Source: Chromera velia (Eukaryota; Sar; Chromeraceae). From it: DNA of 52,251 nt. The notes below the pieces were generated by a model, which saw only the letters and a list, made by a program, of their open reading frames with translations, was not told the DNA's origin and made no database searches. The stretch covers positions 1-52,251 of the forward strand of contig JAHBMJ010000254.1 of assembly GCA_018398765.1 (NCBI GenBank), written 5' to 3'. Shown one piece after another: positions 1 through 10,367 of this stretch (its first letter is position 1; every line of letters starts with the position of its first letter). Both the position numbers and the translations under genes were made by a program.

Positions 1-48
1 GAAAGAAAGAAAGGAAGGAAGAAAGAGAGAGAGAGAGAGAGAGAAAGG

Positions 49-87
<39 letters not shown>

Positions 88-190
88 AAGAAAGAAAGAA
101 AGAAAGGAAGGAAGAAAGAGAGAGAGAGAGAGAGAGAAAGGAAAGAAAGAAAGGAAGGAAGAAAGAGAGAGAGAGCAGAGTGAGAAAGAG
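1..190. repeat. Purine microsatellite (GAAA/GGAA/GA)n
   Basis: An uninterrupted G/A-only tract built from GAAA, GGAA and GA units. Apparent reading frames through it are low-complexity artefacts. Confidence 0.95.
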
Positions 191-220
191 AGAGTGGAGA
201 GAGAGAGGGGGGGGGGCTCT

Positions 221-420
221 GTCTACGCCATTCCTTGTCTCTGTCTCTCCGTCTGTCTACCTCTGTCTACGCCATTCCTTGTCTCTGTCTCTCCGTCTGT
301 CTACCTCTGTCTACGCCATTCCTTGTCTCTGTCTCTCCGTCTGTCTACCTCTCTCTACGCCATTCCTTGTCTCTGTCTCTCCGTCTGTCTACCTCTGTCT
401 ACGCCATTCCTTGTCTCTGC
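221..420. repeat. 44-bp tandem repeat, about 4.5 copies
   Basis: The motif GTCTACGCCATTCCTTG recurs at 221, 265, 309, 353 and 397, an exact 44-bp period. Because 44 is not a multiple of three, each reading frame gives a different Leu/Ser-rich repeat, which is the mark of non-coding satellite sequence. Confidence 0.9.
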
Positions 421-595
421 CTGGCTCTCTCTGTTTCTTTCTCTTTCTTCATGTTGATATATCCCTGTCTGTCTGTTTGTCTGTCTGTCTGATTTGTCTG
501 CAAAATTTTTGATTCATTAGTGAGTGGCTGAGGGATTTATCGAGGGGGCAGAGAAGCAACCGAGCTAGTGAGAGACCCAGAGAATGAGTAAGTAA

Positions 596-640
596 GCAAG
601 TAGGTAAGTGAGTGAGTGAGTGAGTGAGTGAGTGAGGGAG
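596..640. repeat. (GTGA)n microsatellite
   Basis: A run of GTGA/GTAA units follows an unassigned stretch (421-595). No gene is recognised in 421-826. Confidence 0.85.
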
Positions 641-826
641 TCACTATCTGTGAGAGACAGAGAGGGGGTTCAAATTGAATTCCCGAGCCCAAAGTGTTTT
701 TTTTTTTCTTTCTTTCGGTTTCTTTCTTTTATTTATTTACATTCCTTTCGACAGATCTACAGAAGCAAAATGTGGAGAGAGGTCGCCATGCGAGACGATA
801 GTGAGAGTGGTCCACTGTCGGGATGT

Positions 827-979
827 TTTTTTTCTTGTGCATTGATTGAGGCAGATGAGTGCAGGAATTTTCTTTCATACAGAATTCTTTTTCACACAGA
901 AAAAGAATTCTGTATGAAAGTAAATGCATGCACTTTTTTTCTTGTGCATTGATTGAGGCAGATGAGTGCAGGAATTTTT
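827..979. repeat. Hairpin insert between 45-bp direct repeats (element E1)
   Basis: Two identical 45-bp copies (827-871 and 935-979) flank a 63-bp insert. The insert is a hairpin with perfect 21-bp arms (872-892 and 901-921, arm starting CTTTCATACAG) and an 8-base loop, followed by a tail ending ATGCATGCAC. The right copy covers a possible splice acceptor (GTGCAG at 967-972) and the first bases of a putative mini-exon. Confidence 0.85.
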
Positions 980-2025
980 ACGTGCCCCAAAAAGTAAGTG
1001 AGCTTCGAATAATCCTGATCACAACAACGAATGACTGCTTGCTTCATGTGATTCTCCATCTGCGTGCAGACAGGAATGCTGGAGGAGATAGCGAAACTCT
1101 GTATGCATAGAAAAAGAATTCTCTATGTGAAGAGTCTGCATCTGCATGCGTGCAGACAGGAATGCTGGAGGAGATAGCGAAACTCGAGAAACAACGAATC
1201 GCCTCCGATGCTAAACTTCGACAGAGCGCGGAAAAAGCAGGTTGGTTGGTTGCTCACTTGGTTGCTTGGTTGGTTGTTTGGTTGGTTGGTTGCTTCATGA
1301 ATAGGTGGGTAATGAGGAAGGCAGCCAACGGTTCTGTGCGCATGAGAGAGAAGAAGGAATGTTCTCTGAGAGAGATTACGGGCGCGTCAGAGGGAGGGGA
1401 GAAAGCAAAAGAGACAGAAATGAACGAGGCACAAAAGGAAGAGATAGAAAAGAAAGAAGTGAGGAGGGACGCCCGGGAGAGAGGTATTGCAAAGTCGTTT
1501 CTTCTTTGAAAGCAGCCCGGCCTGCTTCTTATCTTTCTCACTGTTCGAAACACCAATGGGGAGAGGGGAGGGACTCATGTGCATTGGTCCTTTGCTGCTT
1601 GCAACATCTTTTTTTCCATCTTTTTTGTTTTTTGCTTGCAACATCTTGATTTCTGCTGCTTGCAACATCTTGATTTCTGCTGCTTGCAACATCTTGATTT
1701 CTGCTGCTTGCAACATCTTGATTTCTGCCTGCCTGCAGAGAGGCTGTACCGGTGTCTCCGTGAGGAAGCAGAGCGGCAGAGTGCGCGCAGAGTGGAGGAG
1801 CAACAGGCGGCCTCTCGCTTGGGGGGGCGCCCCCGGCGGCCGGAAGAAGCGGACCTTTTGGGCCTGCAGAGAAGACTGGCACCCTTCATCGGCGAAGTCT
1901 TGGAAGGGGATGGGCCCGGGGAGAGAGACGAAAATGGAGGTGAGAGTGATGCTCTTGGGGGATCTGGAGAAAGCGTGGGATGCCAAGCTGGTGGAGATAA
2001 TTGGGAGGGAGATGAAGATTTCTAA
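973..2025 (+). CDS. 3' exons of an unknown coiled-coil protein
   Basis: Two exons are well supported: 1156-1240 (acceptor GTGCAG, donor GTTGGT) and 1739-2025 (acceptor CTGCAG, stop TAA). They join in phase 1 to give a Glu/Lys/Arg-rich segment (MLEEIAKLEKQR ... ERLYRCLREEAERQ) predicted to be coiled coil, then an acidic Gly/Glu/Asp tail ending NWEGDEDF. A tentative 22-nt mini-exon (973-994, canonical GTAAGT donor) would precede them in frame. Further 5' exons are not identified and may lie outside the window, so there is no start codon. I do not recognise the family. Both acceptor regions at 972 and 1155 are duplicated just upstream (elements E1 and E2). Confidence 0.5.
1062..1185. repeat. Hairpin insert between 38-bp direct repeats (element E2)
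   Basis: Perfect 38-bp copies at 1062-1099 and 1148-1185 flank a 48-bp insert. The insert contains AAAAAGAATTCTCTATG, a near match to the E1 arm AAAAAGAATTCTGTATG, within an imperfect inverted repeat (CATAGA...TCTATG). The right copy spans the acceptor and first 30 bases of the exon at 1156; the left copy is a decoy acceptor and exon start within the intron. Confidence 0.85.
1632..1728. repeat. 24-bp tandem repeat, four copies, intronic
   Basis: A unit containing TGCTTGCAACATCTTG recurs with a 24-bp period just upstream of the acceptor at 1738. Because 24 is divisible by three, it makes repetitive open frames on both strands, which I treat as artefacts. Confidence 0.85.
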
Positions 2026-2725
2026 AAATTTGAGCAGGATCGGAATCTATCATGCAGTGGGAGAATCGACTCAAATATGAAATGAATATTGATTTTCAGT
2101 CCTTTTTCAATGATGATCATACACAGCTTTGACAACACTTACATTGAGAATTTTTAGATCGATCACATATCTAGAGTAAATTTAATTCCATTGACAGAAA
2201 AAATGTATGCAAAATTGTGCAAAGAAATTTAGTTTAAGAAATTCATACCATCGTCATCATTATCATTATTAATCGGCATCGATCATTATTATGGTATAAT
2301 TAATCTACTACGTACAGTTGTATAGCCAACCATACAGGCTATCATACAGTGCAGGAATCCAGGGTATGTTTTATTATATGACTAGTTACGTGAATTTACG
2401 TCATTGCCAGTGTGTTGGGCACTGCCGGTAATCCAACCGGTACCCATCTCTGTTATGATCAAGTCTCTGATACTGGCTGCTAGTCATTTGAATTTTTTTT
2501 TTTGAATCTGAAATTTAGATAGTAGGTGTGGCCTAAATTAATTCATGATCAGCCGGAAAGGTTGAAAGAAAACAATGCATATGACCGATCGAAAGATGGA
2601 TCAGAAACGGTTTTGAATAAAAATATGTATGAAAGTTTGTATGCAGAAAGCTATAGAAAGCAATCGTGGGAGTATCTGTCTATATCTATGTACTGTGTGT
2701 GGAGGGAACAGCGAGTTCGCAGATT

Positions 2726-2951
2726 TCCCTGACCCTAACTACCACTTGAAAGTTCAGACCGTATTTTCGGATAAGCTTGAAAGTCCGTGCCGCAGACACG
2801 GATTATTTATGGTGTTTTAAAAGCCAAAACCACATATCTGGACGGTGTTTTGACCATCTATACCGCAGGCGTGGACGGTTTCTTGAAAAAAAATGCCGCA
2901 GATAAAGATGATCTTGATTATATTTTTTTAAGTGACACTTAGGTTCAGGGA
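2726..2951. mobile_element. MITE-like element with imperfect terminal inverted repeats
   Basis: The 22 bases at 2726-2747 (starting TCCCTGACCCTAA) match the reverse complement of 2930-2951 (starting TCCCTGAACCTAA) at 18 of 22 positions. The interior holds repeated CTTGAAA and GCCGCAG-type motifs, also present in the element at 32421-32642. No target-site duplication is clear and there is no coding capacity, as expected for a non-autonomous DNA transposon remnant. Confidence 0.55.
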
Positions 2952-3505
2952 GGTTAGTTCATACACATGTAGTGGCAGGTTCTTTCAGTTTAGCAAGATC
3001 GATTGCAGCAATGGAGACCCTTAAAGACGATGATGACTAGGCTTCGAAAATGAATGCATGAAGCTTCGGCCCCTAGGCAGGCCTTAGCAGGCCCAGGAGT
3101 TGCATCCAAGAAAAACGACCATACATGCCTACGGAAAATAAACGTTTGACTATAATTAAGGATTCAAAAATTAACACGCGCAACACCCGCGCGCATGCAG
3201 ATCGAGCGCGAAACGCATGATACCGAATGTATATACGTATCTAAATTGCGCAAAAAATTAACTCATGCATGCATTCATGATCCATCTGCAACGATGCATA
3301 TGCATGCATGTACACGAAGTTCGATCTTCTATACAGACTCATATTAATATATAATTCTTGAATCTTTTCTTGCCGCTTTAATGCAGCCTTATAGTACTCA
3401 AGCTGCTCCTTTGTTCATGTACAAAGCAGATTCAAAGAAAAAGTGGTCGGCATTTTTCCACGTGCGGCCTGAACCACCTGACAGTTCAATCAAGCGCTGA
3501 GGAAC

Positions 3506-3515
3506 TATATATATA
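3506..3515 (+). promoter_or_regulatory. Possible TATA element
   Basis: TATATATATA lies about 160 bp upstream of the ATG of the Cys-rich gene. Position and composition fit a core promoter, but A/T runs are common here and the transcription start is unknown. Confidence 0.25.
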
Positions 3516-3675
3516 GCTCTATGAGAAGAAGCCGTCTCCCTTCAATGAAAAACATCTTCTTTGTCCCATTCATTAATTGTCAATCTTCTTCAAGCTAACT
3601 GGCGGAACGAGACAGAGCTGCCAGCCAAGAACAACGAGAAGCTTCTGCCCTCCTTGAAGTGACGTGAGAGCCGCA

Positions 3676-4200
3676 ATGAAGACTTCCAAGGCCTGCTGTC
3701 TGCCCGCCATTGCTCTCTATATCCTCCTCTCGTTCCAGGGTCTCTCTGCCTTACATGTTGGTAGAGAGAGAGAGCACTTTGTGGAGAGTCTGGCTCAATC
3801 GGACTCTCAGGCAAATGCACACAGACAAGATCTGGAGGGGGGCAAAAAAGTGAAAGGTCCACAGTACAAGCAAGAATGTGACCCGTACAAATGGACAAAG
3901 AAAGACAAGTGGCTCGGACGCCGTCCCGCGCTCTTCAAAGGGCGGTGTGAGCCAGGAGGGGTTACAAAACTGCTTGCGCCTCTTGGAAAGCTCATGGACC
4001 CTCTTGGATATGACATCCCTCGGACTGGGCACTGCAGTTACAACAACGCCGGTTCACTGTGTGTACCAGATCCTTCCAAGCTTCCCAAGCCAAAGAAGAG
4101 CCTCAAGGCTGCTCACAATGTTGGAGCGATGTTCACAGGAAGGTGTGAGTGGAAGAGTGAAAACGAGAATGACTGCTCTTGCAAATGTGTGGACAAGTAA
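3676..4200 (+). CDS. Small secreted cysteine-rich protein
   Basis: An intronless 174-residue frame from ATG 3676 to TAA. The N-terminus (MKTSKACCLPAIALYILLSF) is a typical signal peptide: short basic start, then a hydrophobic stretch. The mature part is basic (KGGKKVKG-like and KWTKKDKW segments) and has eight cysteines, enough for four disulfides, ending CSCKCVDK. Two copies of an F-x-GRCE motif (LFKGRCE, MFTGRCE) about 48 residues apart suggest an internal duplication. The ATG was chosen because it begins the signal peptide directly; in-frame codons upstream are non-ATG. The family is unrecognised. Secretion is predicted from sequence; no function is assigned, and the Cys pattern alone does not show toxin or effector activity. 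Confidence 0.7.
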   Translation: MKTSKACCLPAIALYILLSFQGLSALHVGREREHFVESLAQSDSQANAHRQDLEGGKKVKGPQYKQECDPYKWTKKDKWLGRRPALFKGRCEPGGVTKLLAPLGKLMDPLGYDIPRTGHCSYNNAGSLCVPDPSKLPKPKKSLKAAHNVGAMFTGRCEWKSENENDCSCKCVDK

Positions 4201-6257
4201 GGGTGGGAGCAGGAATCAGGGGGAAACAAAGGATCAGGGGGAAACAAAGGAAAAAGGCACGAAGCCCGTAAACTTGCAGCCGTGAGGGAACTTCGTCTGT
4301 GCCTGTCTGTCTGGCTCTCAGTTTGTGGGGAGAGATGATTTCTGTCAGAGGAATGATCACAGGGGTGACACGCCGGGTCCAAACTTTCCCCCGATGCGCC
4401 TCGTGGTGGAAGGATCCCGTTCCCTCTTTGCGTCTCCTGCATGATATCTGGCGATGATCTCAAGCGAGGTTTGCTTTTCTGTTGAATTCTGTCTAGGGGG
4501 GTGTTGACTTGCCGACTCTCCAAACTCCGAGGAGCACAGCCTTCATTCAGGTCTCTTCTGAGATCGCCAGGAATGACTCTAGGAATTAACTGATCGATCA
4601 CACGCGTCCGTGTCATAATAATGAAGTGGAACACTGCACACCGGATAACGGGCGGTACATGCATGCAGCACTGTGTGATGATCAATTTCTCGGACCATCT
4701 CCCGTGCGTGAGATGCCCTTTCTCTTTCTTGCTCTAGCTGTCGGTTGGGGTCTGTCTGTGTCTGTGTCTCGTTTCGTCGGCTGAAAAGCTGCCTCTCACT
4801 TTGTACACCTCCATGCAGTCTACTGCGGGGCTGTATATGCATCCAACTGTCTACGCCGCGCAAAGCCTGTTTCATTTCGTCCTGTCTGTCTTTCGCTAGA
4901 TCTTGATACAGTGGTCTGTGTGTTTGGTCAATTGCATGTTCCTCTGAGTCGGTCCGACTCGGTCGGGCTGATACCTTAATTCTTTCGGTCGGTCAGTCGG
5001 CAGTATAGTCAGCAAGTCAGCGAGTCAGTCAGTCAGTCAGTCAGTTTATCTCAGTGTCTGGCTCTCCACACCATTGCATAACCACACAGATGTTTATTGT
5101 GTTGTTTTAAATTGTTGAAAGTGTATATATAATTGAAAGTAATTGAAGATAATAACTGTTGAATAACAGCTTTTCTTGAATCTTGATTAATCAATTCAAG
5201 ATTCAATTGATATTTTAACCTGTGTAGATTGATTAAGTGCACTAATTCAGTGTTTAGTATTGTTGATTTAGGTTCCAAATTGTTAACTAGATTGTTAAGA
5301 ACATAATGTCATAATTACAGTATATTATAATTAACACTTTACTAATGATTACTTTCTATTTTCATCAAGAAGTTAGAAATCACTGGTAAATGGACTACAT
5401 ATCTAGCTGCATATATGAATAAACAATCTGTGATTGTATTATAAGCTCAGCAACTTCACTAGTAACATTTCAAATTTAAATTAAAGAAGTTATGTTTCTT
5501 ACTAATTTCAAGTTACGCCTGTCACAGCTGAACTGTGCAAAGGTATTCATTTTGCTATTTTTTTTTTTCTGCTTTTTATAATATATGTATAGTATAACAT
5601 AGTCCTTCAAGAACCTAGTCGAGAACTTGATAACAAGTAATCTTACATACAACCATTGTACCTATCAACTTTTGTTGCTTAGCGCGCTGTAATTACTTAC
5701 TCTGTTTGCCCCCGGAGCCCGTCTTTTAGATCTGAGAATGATCTGATTTCTTTTTTAATTTCTCCGTTTTCTTTCTCTACCCCCTTTTTTTCTCTTTTTG
5801 GATCGACCAAACAGACATGGTCTTTCCTGCAAGTATTCTCAAATAGTTGGTGCATGATCTTTTGGTCCATTCTTAATCCCTTCTTAGGTCCTGCTCAATT
5901 GCTATCTACCGCCCCTCCCTTCCCACCTTTCCCGTACGATTTTTAAAAGGCCGGCTCCTCGTTCTCCAACTCAAACAAACAAACAACGCACTCTCTGACC
6001 TTTGCTTCCAGTCCTTTAAAATCAGGTGGCACAAAGTTCTCGAATTCTTGCGATGTTCTTAAGACTGCATGCCTCTAGCTGTTCATTTGGATCCCCTCCC
6101 CCGAGTGATCGACTCCTCGAACAAACAGCACCTTATTACACCCACATTGTTCCTTCAGCCCTCAAGACTGCCCGTTCCAAAATTCTCCCCACTGCAGAAT
6201 GGAGCATCTTTCCGTTTTTACGAACAGTCATGCAGCCTCCAGTTGTCATCTTGCTCA
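4201..6257. other. Intergenic region
   Basis: Sequence between the Cys-rich gene and the convergent 3' end of the glycosyltransferase gene. It has a doubled GGGGAAACAAAGG motif just after the stop (about 4220-4250), a (CAGT)n tract (about 4993-5044) and an A+T-rich section (5090-5700). Short frames on both strands lack similarity or start/stop logic. About 6000-6257 may be 3' UTR of the minus-strand gene. Confidence 0.55.
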
Positions 6258-7503
6258 TTAAGACGTCAAGACTGCCTCTGCCCCCTTCGAATCCCCCCCC
6301 AATTCGAACCACTTTTTGATCGAGGCCTTCACCCCCTTCTCCCACGCATTGCCGATAGAGGTCCCGTCCAACTTCCCGTCTCCCCCCTTCGTGATCCCCA
6401 CCCTCACGTACCCTCCGTCCACCATGGCCGCCGTGTTCTGGGAGTTCTTCTGGATGTTGGTCATCCCGAGGGACAACTCACACACAACCGACTGGGGAGG
6501 CAGGAAGAGAAAAAGATTCAGACCAGCGCCGTGGAGACCAACCTGCGCGCACATCAAACGATTCATTACAATCGTATGCACACATCTTCTTGTACATTGC
6601 ACACGCATATTGGCAGCTTGCATGTGCTCTGTACCATAAAGACCCGCCTCCATGCTTGAACCATAAATGAATGGTACGCTACCACCCTTTTGGAGAAACT
6701 TAACACGCTTGAAAATGTCCACCCAACCCAAAAGCACTGACCAAGATATCCCCCCTGCTTGCCAAGAGCGCCTGTTCCCTGAACGACTTCTTCAGCCCGT
6801 CCCCGTAGAAGTGGAGGTCTTCGAAGGGAATACCCCTCTTCTCACACTCCTCCCTGAGTCTGGCGATGACCTCGTTCTCGTTCTTCACCAGTCTCTGCTT
6901 CTGCCAGGAAGTCCAGTTCATCTCCTCACGACTGTCCCGGGCGATGTACACAACGCGGGGGACCTTCCCGCGGGGGCGGGTGGGGAGGCCGATGTTTGAC
7001 CGGACGTGAATCTGCGTGGGATGGAATGGTATGGGTTTGTTTGTTCATCAAATCATTTTGCATGCATCTGCATGGGATGAATTAATTTTTAGTTTGGAAT
7101 TGCGGGGCGAGAATTGGCTTTCTGGTGGTATGCATGCATGGTCGGCATGCACCACATAAACCCTCGTGTCAGCGAGTGGAAGTGAAGTTACAATATGCGT
7201 GCGTCAACTCGAGGATAAATGTGTCTGGCGGTACCTCTTTTTGGTATGTCTGGTCTCGGTGTACGTTTCTTTCTCTGCTGGTCCTCTGATTATCTCCTCC
7301 CTCTGTTGCCTCCGTGGATGCGCGAGGATCGAGAGAAGAAGCACGGGAGGTCATCGAACCGCATGCCCGTGTGTGAATAAACAGGCAGGCAGGCAGGGAG
7401 GCAGACACGCACTGAGAAAGCTCGACGGGGAGCCGTCTTATCGGCAGTGATTGAGAGCGAGGGATCGTCGGTGTGTATGTGTGTGTGTGTGCATGTGTGT
7501 GTT

Positions 7504-7594
<91 letters not shown>

Positions 7595-8355
7595 GGATGT
7601 TCTGGGAGGATGTACGTACATTTGTGTGCATATAGTAATGCCTGCATGTACCTGCATGTGTATGTGGTTCCAAACATGCCCTCGCTTCTCTTGTGTGCAC
7701 AGACGGAACATGCCCTCCCTTGTCTTCTACGAACAAACGAACCTACCGACCTGTGCGGCAGCCATAAAGGACGAGAAGCACTTCCCGCTGTCTGGGTGTT
7801 CGTGGTTCTGCAGGATGTTCGGACTTGGAGGCACCCATATGACGTGTTTGGCACAGACCCGGTGTCCCTCTGGGAGAGGGGAGGTCTTCAGGTGGATCGC
7901 CTGGTGGGCTGACGCAGAGATCGCGTACTCAAAGAAGTCGCCTAGAGGCTCACGGCCTCGCTCGATGGTCTTCCATCGGGGGGTCCCGTCGTTCGTCAAG
8001 GCACTTGTAAATACTACCTGTATGCAGATTGAGACATACATATATACGTACATACATATAAAAACACAAATACATACAGACACTTCCCTTGGGGGTTCCC
8101 GTCGCTCGTCAAGGCACTTGTAAATACTATCTGTATGCAGATTGTGCCCATACAAAAGATGGGAAGGATGAGACTAGAGGAGGAAGGTTCCGATTATCTC
8201 CTTCTTTCTCTGTCTCTGTCTGCCTGGCTCCTTCTCTTCTCTTCTGACTGAAGGGAATCAAGCAATCACGCATTCATCTGAGGAATCGACCGAGCTTTGC
8301 TTTCGATAACAGGAGCAGTTTTTGCAACCTGCTTAAAGACACACACACCACACAC

Positions 8356-8421
<66 letters not shown>

Positions 8422-10367
8422 GGACAAACAGACAGACAGACAGAGAGACCTGAGGGGGTCCTGTTGTCTCCTCTGCGTCTGCCACCACAGCGAGGACCTG
8501 TCTGTGTAGCTTCACCCACAGCCACCACCAATTCCAAAGGTCCACGCTGCCGTCTAGAATCAGAATCGAGTGGTCAATCACGCTGTCGCATTTCAGGGGA
8601 CTCTCTCTGACTGCCGTGGCGCCCATATCCAAGAGGTTGTTCTTGTCGTTGGCCTTTGAGTATAGGTCCGTTCGTATGGAGGCAGAGGGGGGTTTCTGGA
8701 GGTCGCAGTCTGCTCTCATCTGAAGTTTCACTGGCGTATCTCCTCCAACCTTCTTTTGCTCAATGCTCACCTGTAGAAGCAGGAGAAGAGGTGGAGGGAA
8801 GGGAGGGAAGGAGGGTCGCATACTGACGACCAGCCCGCCGCGCATTATCAAACAGAATTTTCTTCCCAAACATCACGGCGCATCACAAGCTCACTGCTTC
8901 AAAGTTTGATGGAGGCAACAGTAGATCAGCTAGCGTGCAAAGAAATGATTCCTTTCTTCAGATGCTGAAACTTCGAAACCCAGACGTCATGCAATCCAAA
9001 TTTTCATTAAATTTTTCCCTCCATCCCTCGGCAGACAAAGTCACAGACCCCACACGCAGAATTCACTACTCTCGATAAGAAGCAGAGAACTATGCATCCT
9101 AGAATAAAAATCAAATCAAAGAACGCGAGCCCATCACCACAAGAAACAAAATAGGACAACAACAAGTCTTCCTTCCTTCCTTCCACTCACATTTGTTGCA
9201 GACAGGAAGACGAAATCCTTCATGCTCGCCTGTTCCCCGGTCGTCCAGTGGACCTGCCAAGAGGAGGGCCCGGACCCCGGCACGCACAGGTCGGCTTTAT
9301 TCTTCCTCAACGCGCTGACCAGACCCGACCCTGCGTAGTTCTTACACTTCTGTGACAGGCCCTTGTTGGTGTCCTTCTCCCTCAACTCTTCCAACCGGGC
9401 GATCGTCTCGTCAAAGTCTCTTTTCTCGGCCAGGGAAAAAAACTCGTGGAGTTCGTCGCCTCTGAGGATTTTCTCAACAGAGGAAGAGACAGAAGGAGAG
9501 GTGTCGAGAGTCGTTTGGGGTTTGACGGTGTCGGAGACGGCGGGGAGGGTCCCTTTGGACTCAGAGGCAGAGGCAGAGGCAGAATCCTGAGGCTGTTGGG
9601 TGACAGGAGGCGACCCTGTAGATGATGATGAGGGTGAGGGTGTGCGTCCCTCGTGTTCATCTTCTCCTTTCTTTTCCTCAGCTCTCTGATTGTTCTCTGC
9701 AGAGACGGCAACTGAGGCCTCCACTCTCTCCAATTTCTCCTCTAATCTCTCTGCCTGGACCGATAATTTCGATATGACTTCTTCTAAACTCTGCACGCTC
9801 TCCCTCAACCTCAGGTTGTTCTGGTGCTTCGAAGGACCTGAACTCTCTTTCTGGTTCTTTGAACTGACCCCACCTGGAGCGGAGGGGAACGACCCCACAG
9901 AATCTGCTGTCACCCCCTTCCCCCCATACACCCCCGAACTACCGCTTCCTCCCTCCTCTCCTAGTGACACCTTGCCTCTCCCCCCCCCGCTTGCAGTCAA
10001 GTCAGCCCGTCGTGTTCTGCCGGGGGGGGCTGGGGCCTCTAAGGGGTCTCCTGTGGGTTTATTCCTTTGGGCCTCCCCCCTCAACCACAGGGCCCTCCAG
10101 AGAAGGAAACTTACCTGCAGGCAAGAATAGGATTGCAACAATATTATTACTTACATGTGGTTTTGCCCTTCCGCTAGCTCAACCAGAAGGCCCTCGTTGA
10201 TCCGTGCAGCTAGAGGAGAGGAGAGAACTGACCAGAAACCCGGAGACGGCCAACAGGGCGAGGACCAGGTAGACGATGGAGACGCCCTGTTTCCGCCTGC
10301 CACCCGGAGAGAAACGGGAAGAGACAGAGGAGGGGGACTGGAAAGGACTGCGGGCCCCTTCCAACAT
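6258..10367 (-). CDS. Membrane-anchored GT61 (DUF563)-like glycosyltransferase
   Basis: Six exons, all joined in phase 0: 10233-10367, 9191-10114, 8450-8770, 7751-8017, 6742-7011, 6258-6542; about 733 residues. Exon 1 starts at ATG 10367 and, with exon 2, forms one transmembrane segment (residues about 29-51, VSIVYLVLALLAVSGFL then VSFLLW) after a basic N-terminus, giving type II Golgi topology. Exon 2 is a low-complexity Ser/Pro/Glu stem with a coiled coil (about 145-195). The catalytic part is C-terminal: ILILDGSVDLWNWWW in exon 3, YIARDSREEMNW in exon 5 and, across the exon 5/6 junction, DILVGLHGAGL followed by LFLPP. Arg-Asp-Ser then HGAGL is the hallmark of family 61. The family transfers sugars such as xylose or GlcNAc in the secretory pathway; donor and acceptor cannot be read here. 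Confidence 0.8.
7010..7082. repeat. Insert between short direct repeats at the exon 5 acceptor (element E4)
   Basis: Copies at 7010-7027 and 7066-7082 (ATCTGCGTGGGATGGAAT / ATCTGCATGGGATGAAT) flank a 38-bp insert ending TTGCATGC. The left copy contains the real minus-strand acceptor of GT61 exon 5; the right copy is a decoy further upstream in the intron. Confidence 0.6.
7380..7600. repeat. Compound microsatellite in a GT61 intron
   Basis: Consecutive (GGCA)n, (TG)n, (TCTG)n, (CT)n and (GT)n tracts. They yield Val/Cys-rich and His/Thr-rich frames on the two strands that are artefacts. Confidence 0.9.
7979..8144. repeat. Insert between about 53-bp direct repeats at the exon 4 acceptor (element E5)
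   Basis: Copies at 7979-8031 and 8091-8144 differ at three positions and flank a 59-bp A+T-rich insert containing ACATACAG. The left copy covers the first 39 coding bases and the acceptor of GT61 exon 4 (minus strand). The right copy repeats acceptor and exon start within the intron but carries a 1-base indel, so it would shift the frame if used. Confidence 0.85.
8341..8445. repeat. (CAGA)n microsatellite
   Basis: An almost pure CAGA tract in a GT61 intron. Its end abuts the exon 3 donor (minus strand CAG|GTCTCT), so the donor's GTCTCTCTG merges into the repeat. Confidence 0.9.

Larger units (their letters stand above)
2026..3675. other. Intergenic region
   Basis: Mostly A+T-rich sequence between the coiled-coil gene and the Cys-rich gene. 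It holds the inverted-repeat element at 2726-2951, a cluster of ATGCATGC-type motifs (about 3260-3310) and a TATA-like run. No coding potential or RNA gene is seen. Confidence 0.6.

Noticed and set aside
180-512. Three overlapping Leu/Ser-rich open frames
   Set aside because: They are the three phases of a 44-bp tandem repeat; none has independent coding evidence.
1387-1986. Minus-strand 199-codon frame
   Set aside because: It runs through the 24-bp intronic repeat and lies opposite the better supported plus-strand exon at 1739-2025.
7169-8123. Long frames rich in Val/Cys or His/Thr
   Set aside because: They are translations of GT, CT and CTGT microsatellites in a GT61 intron.
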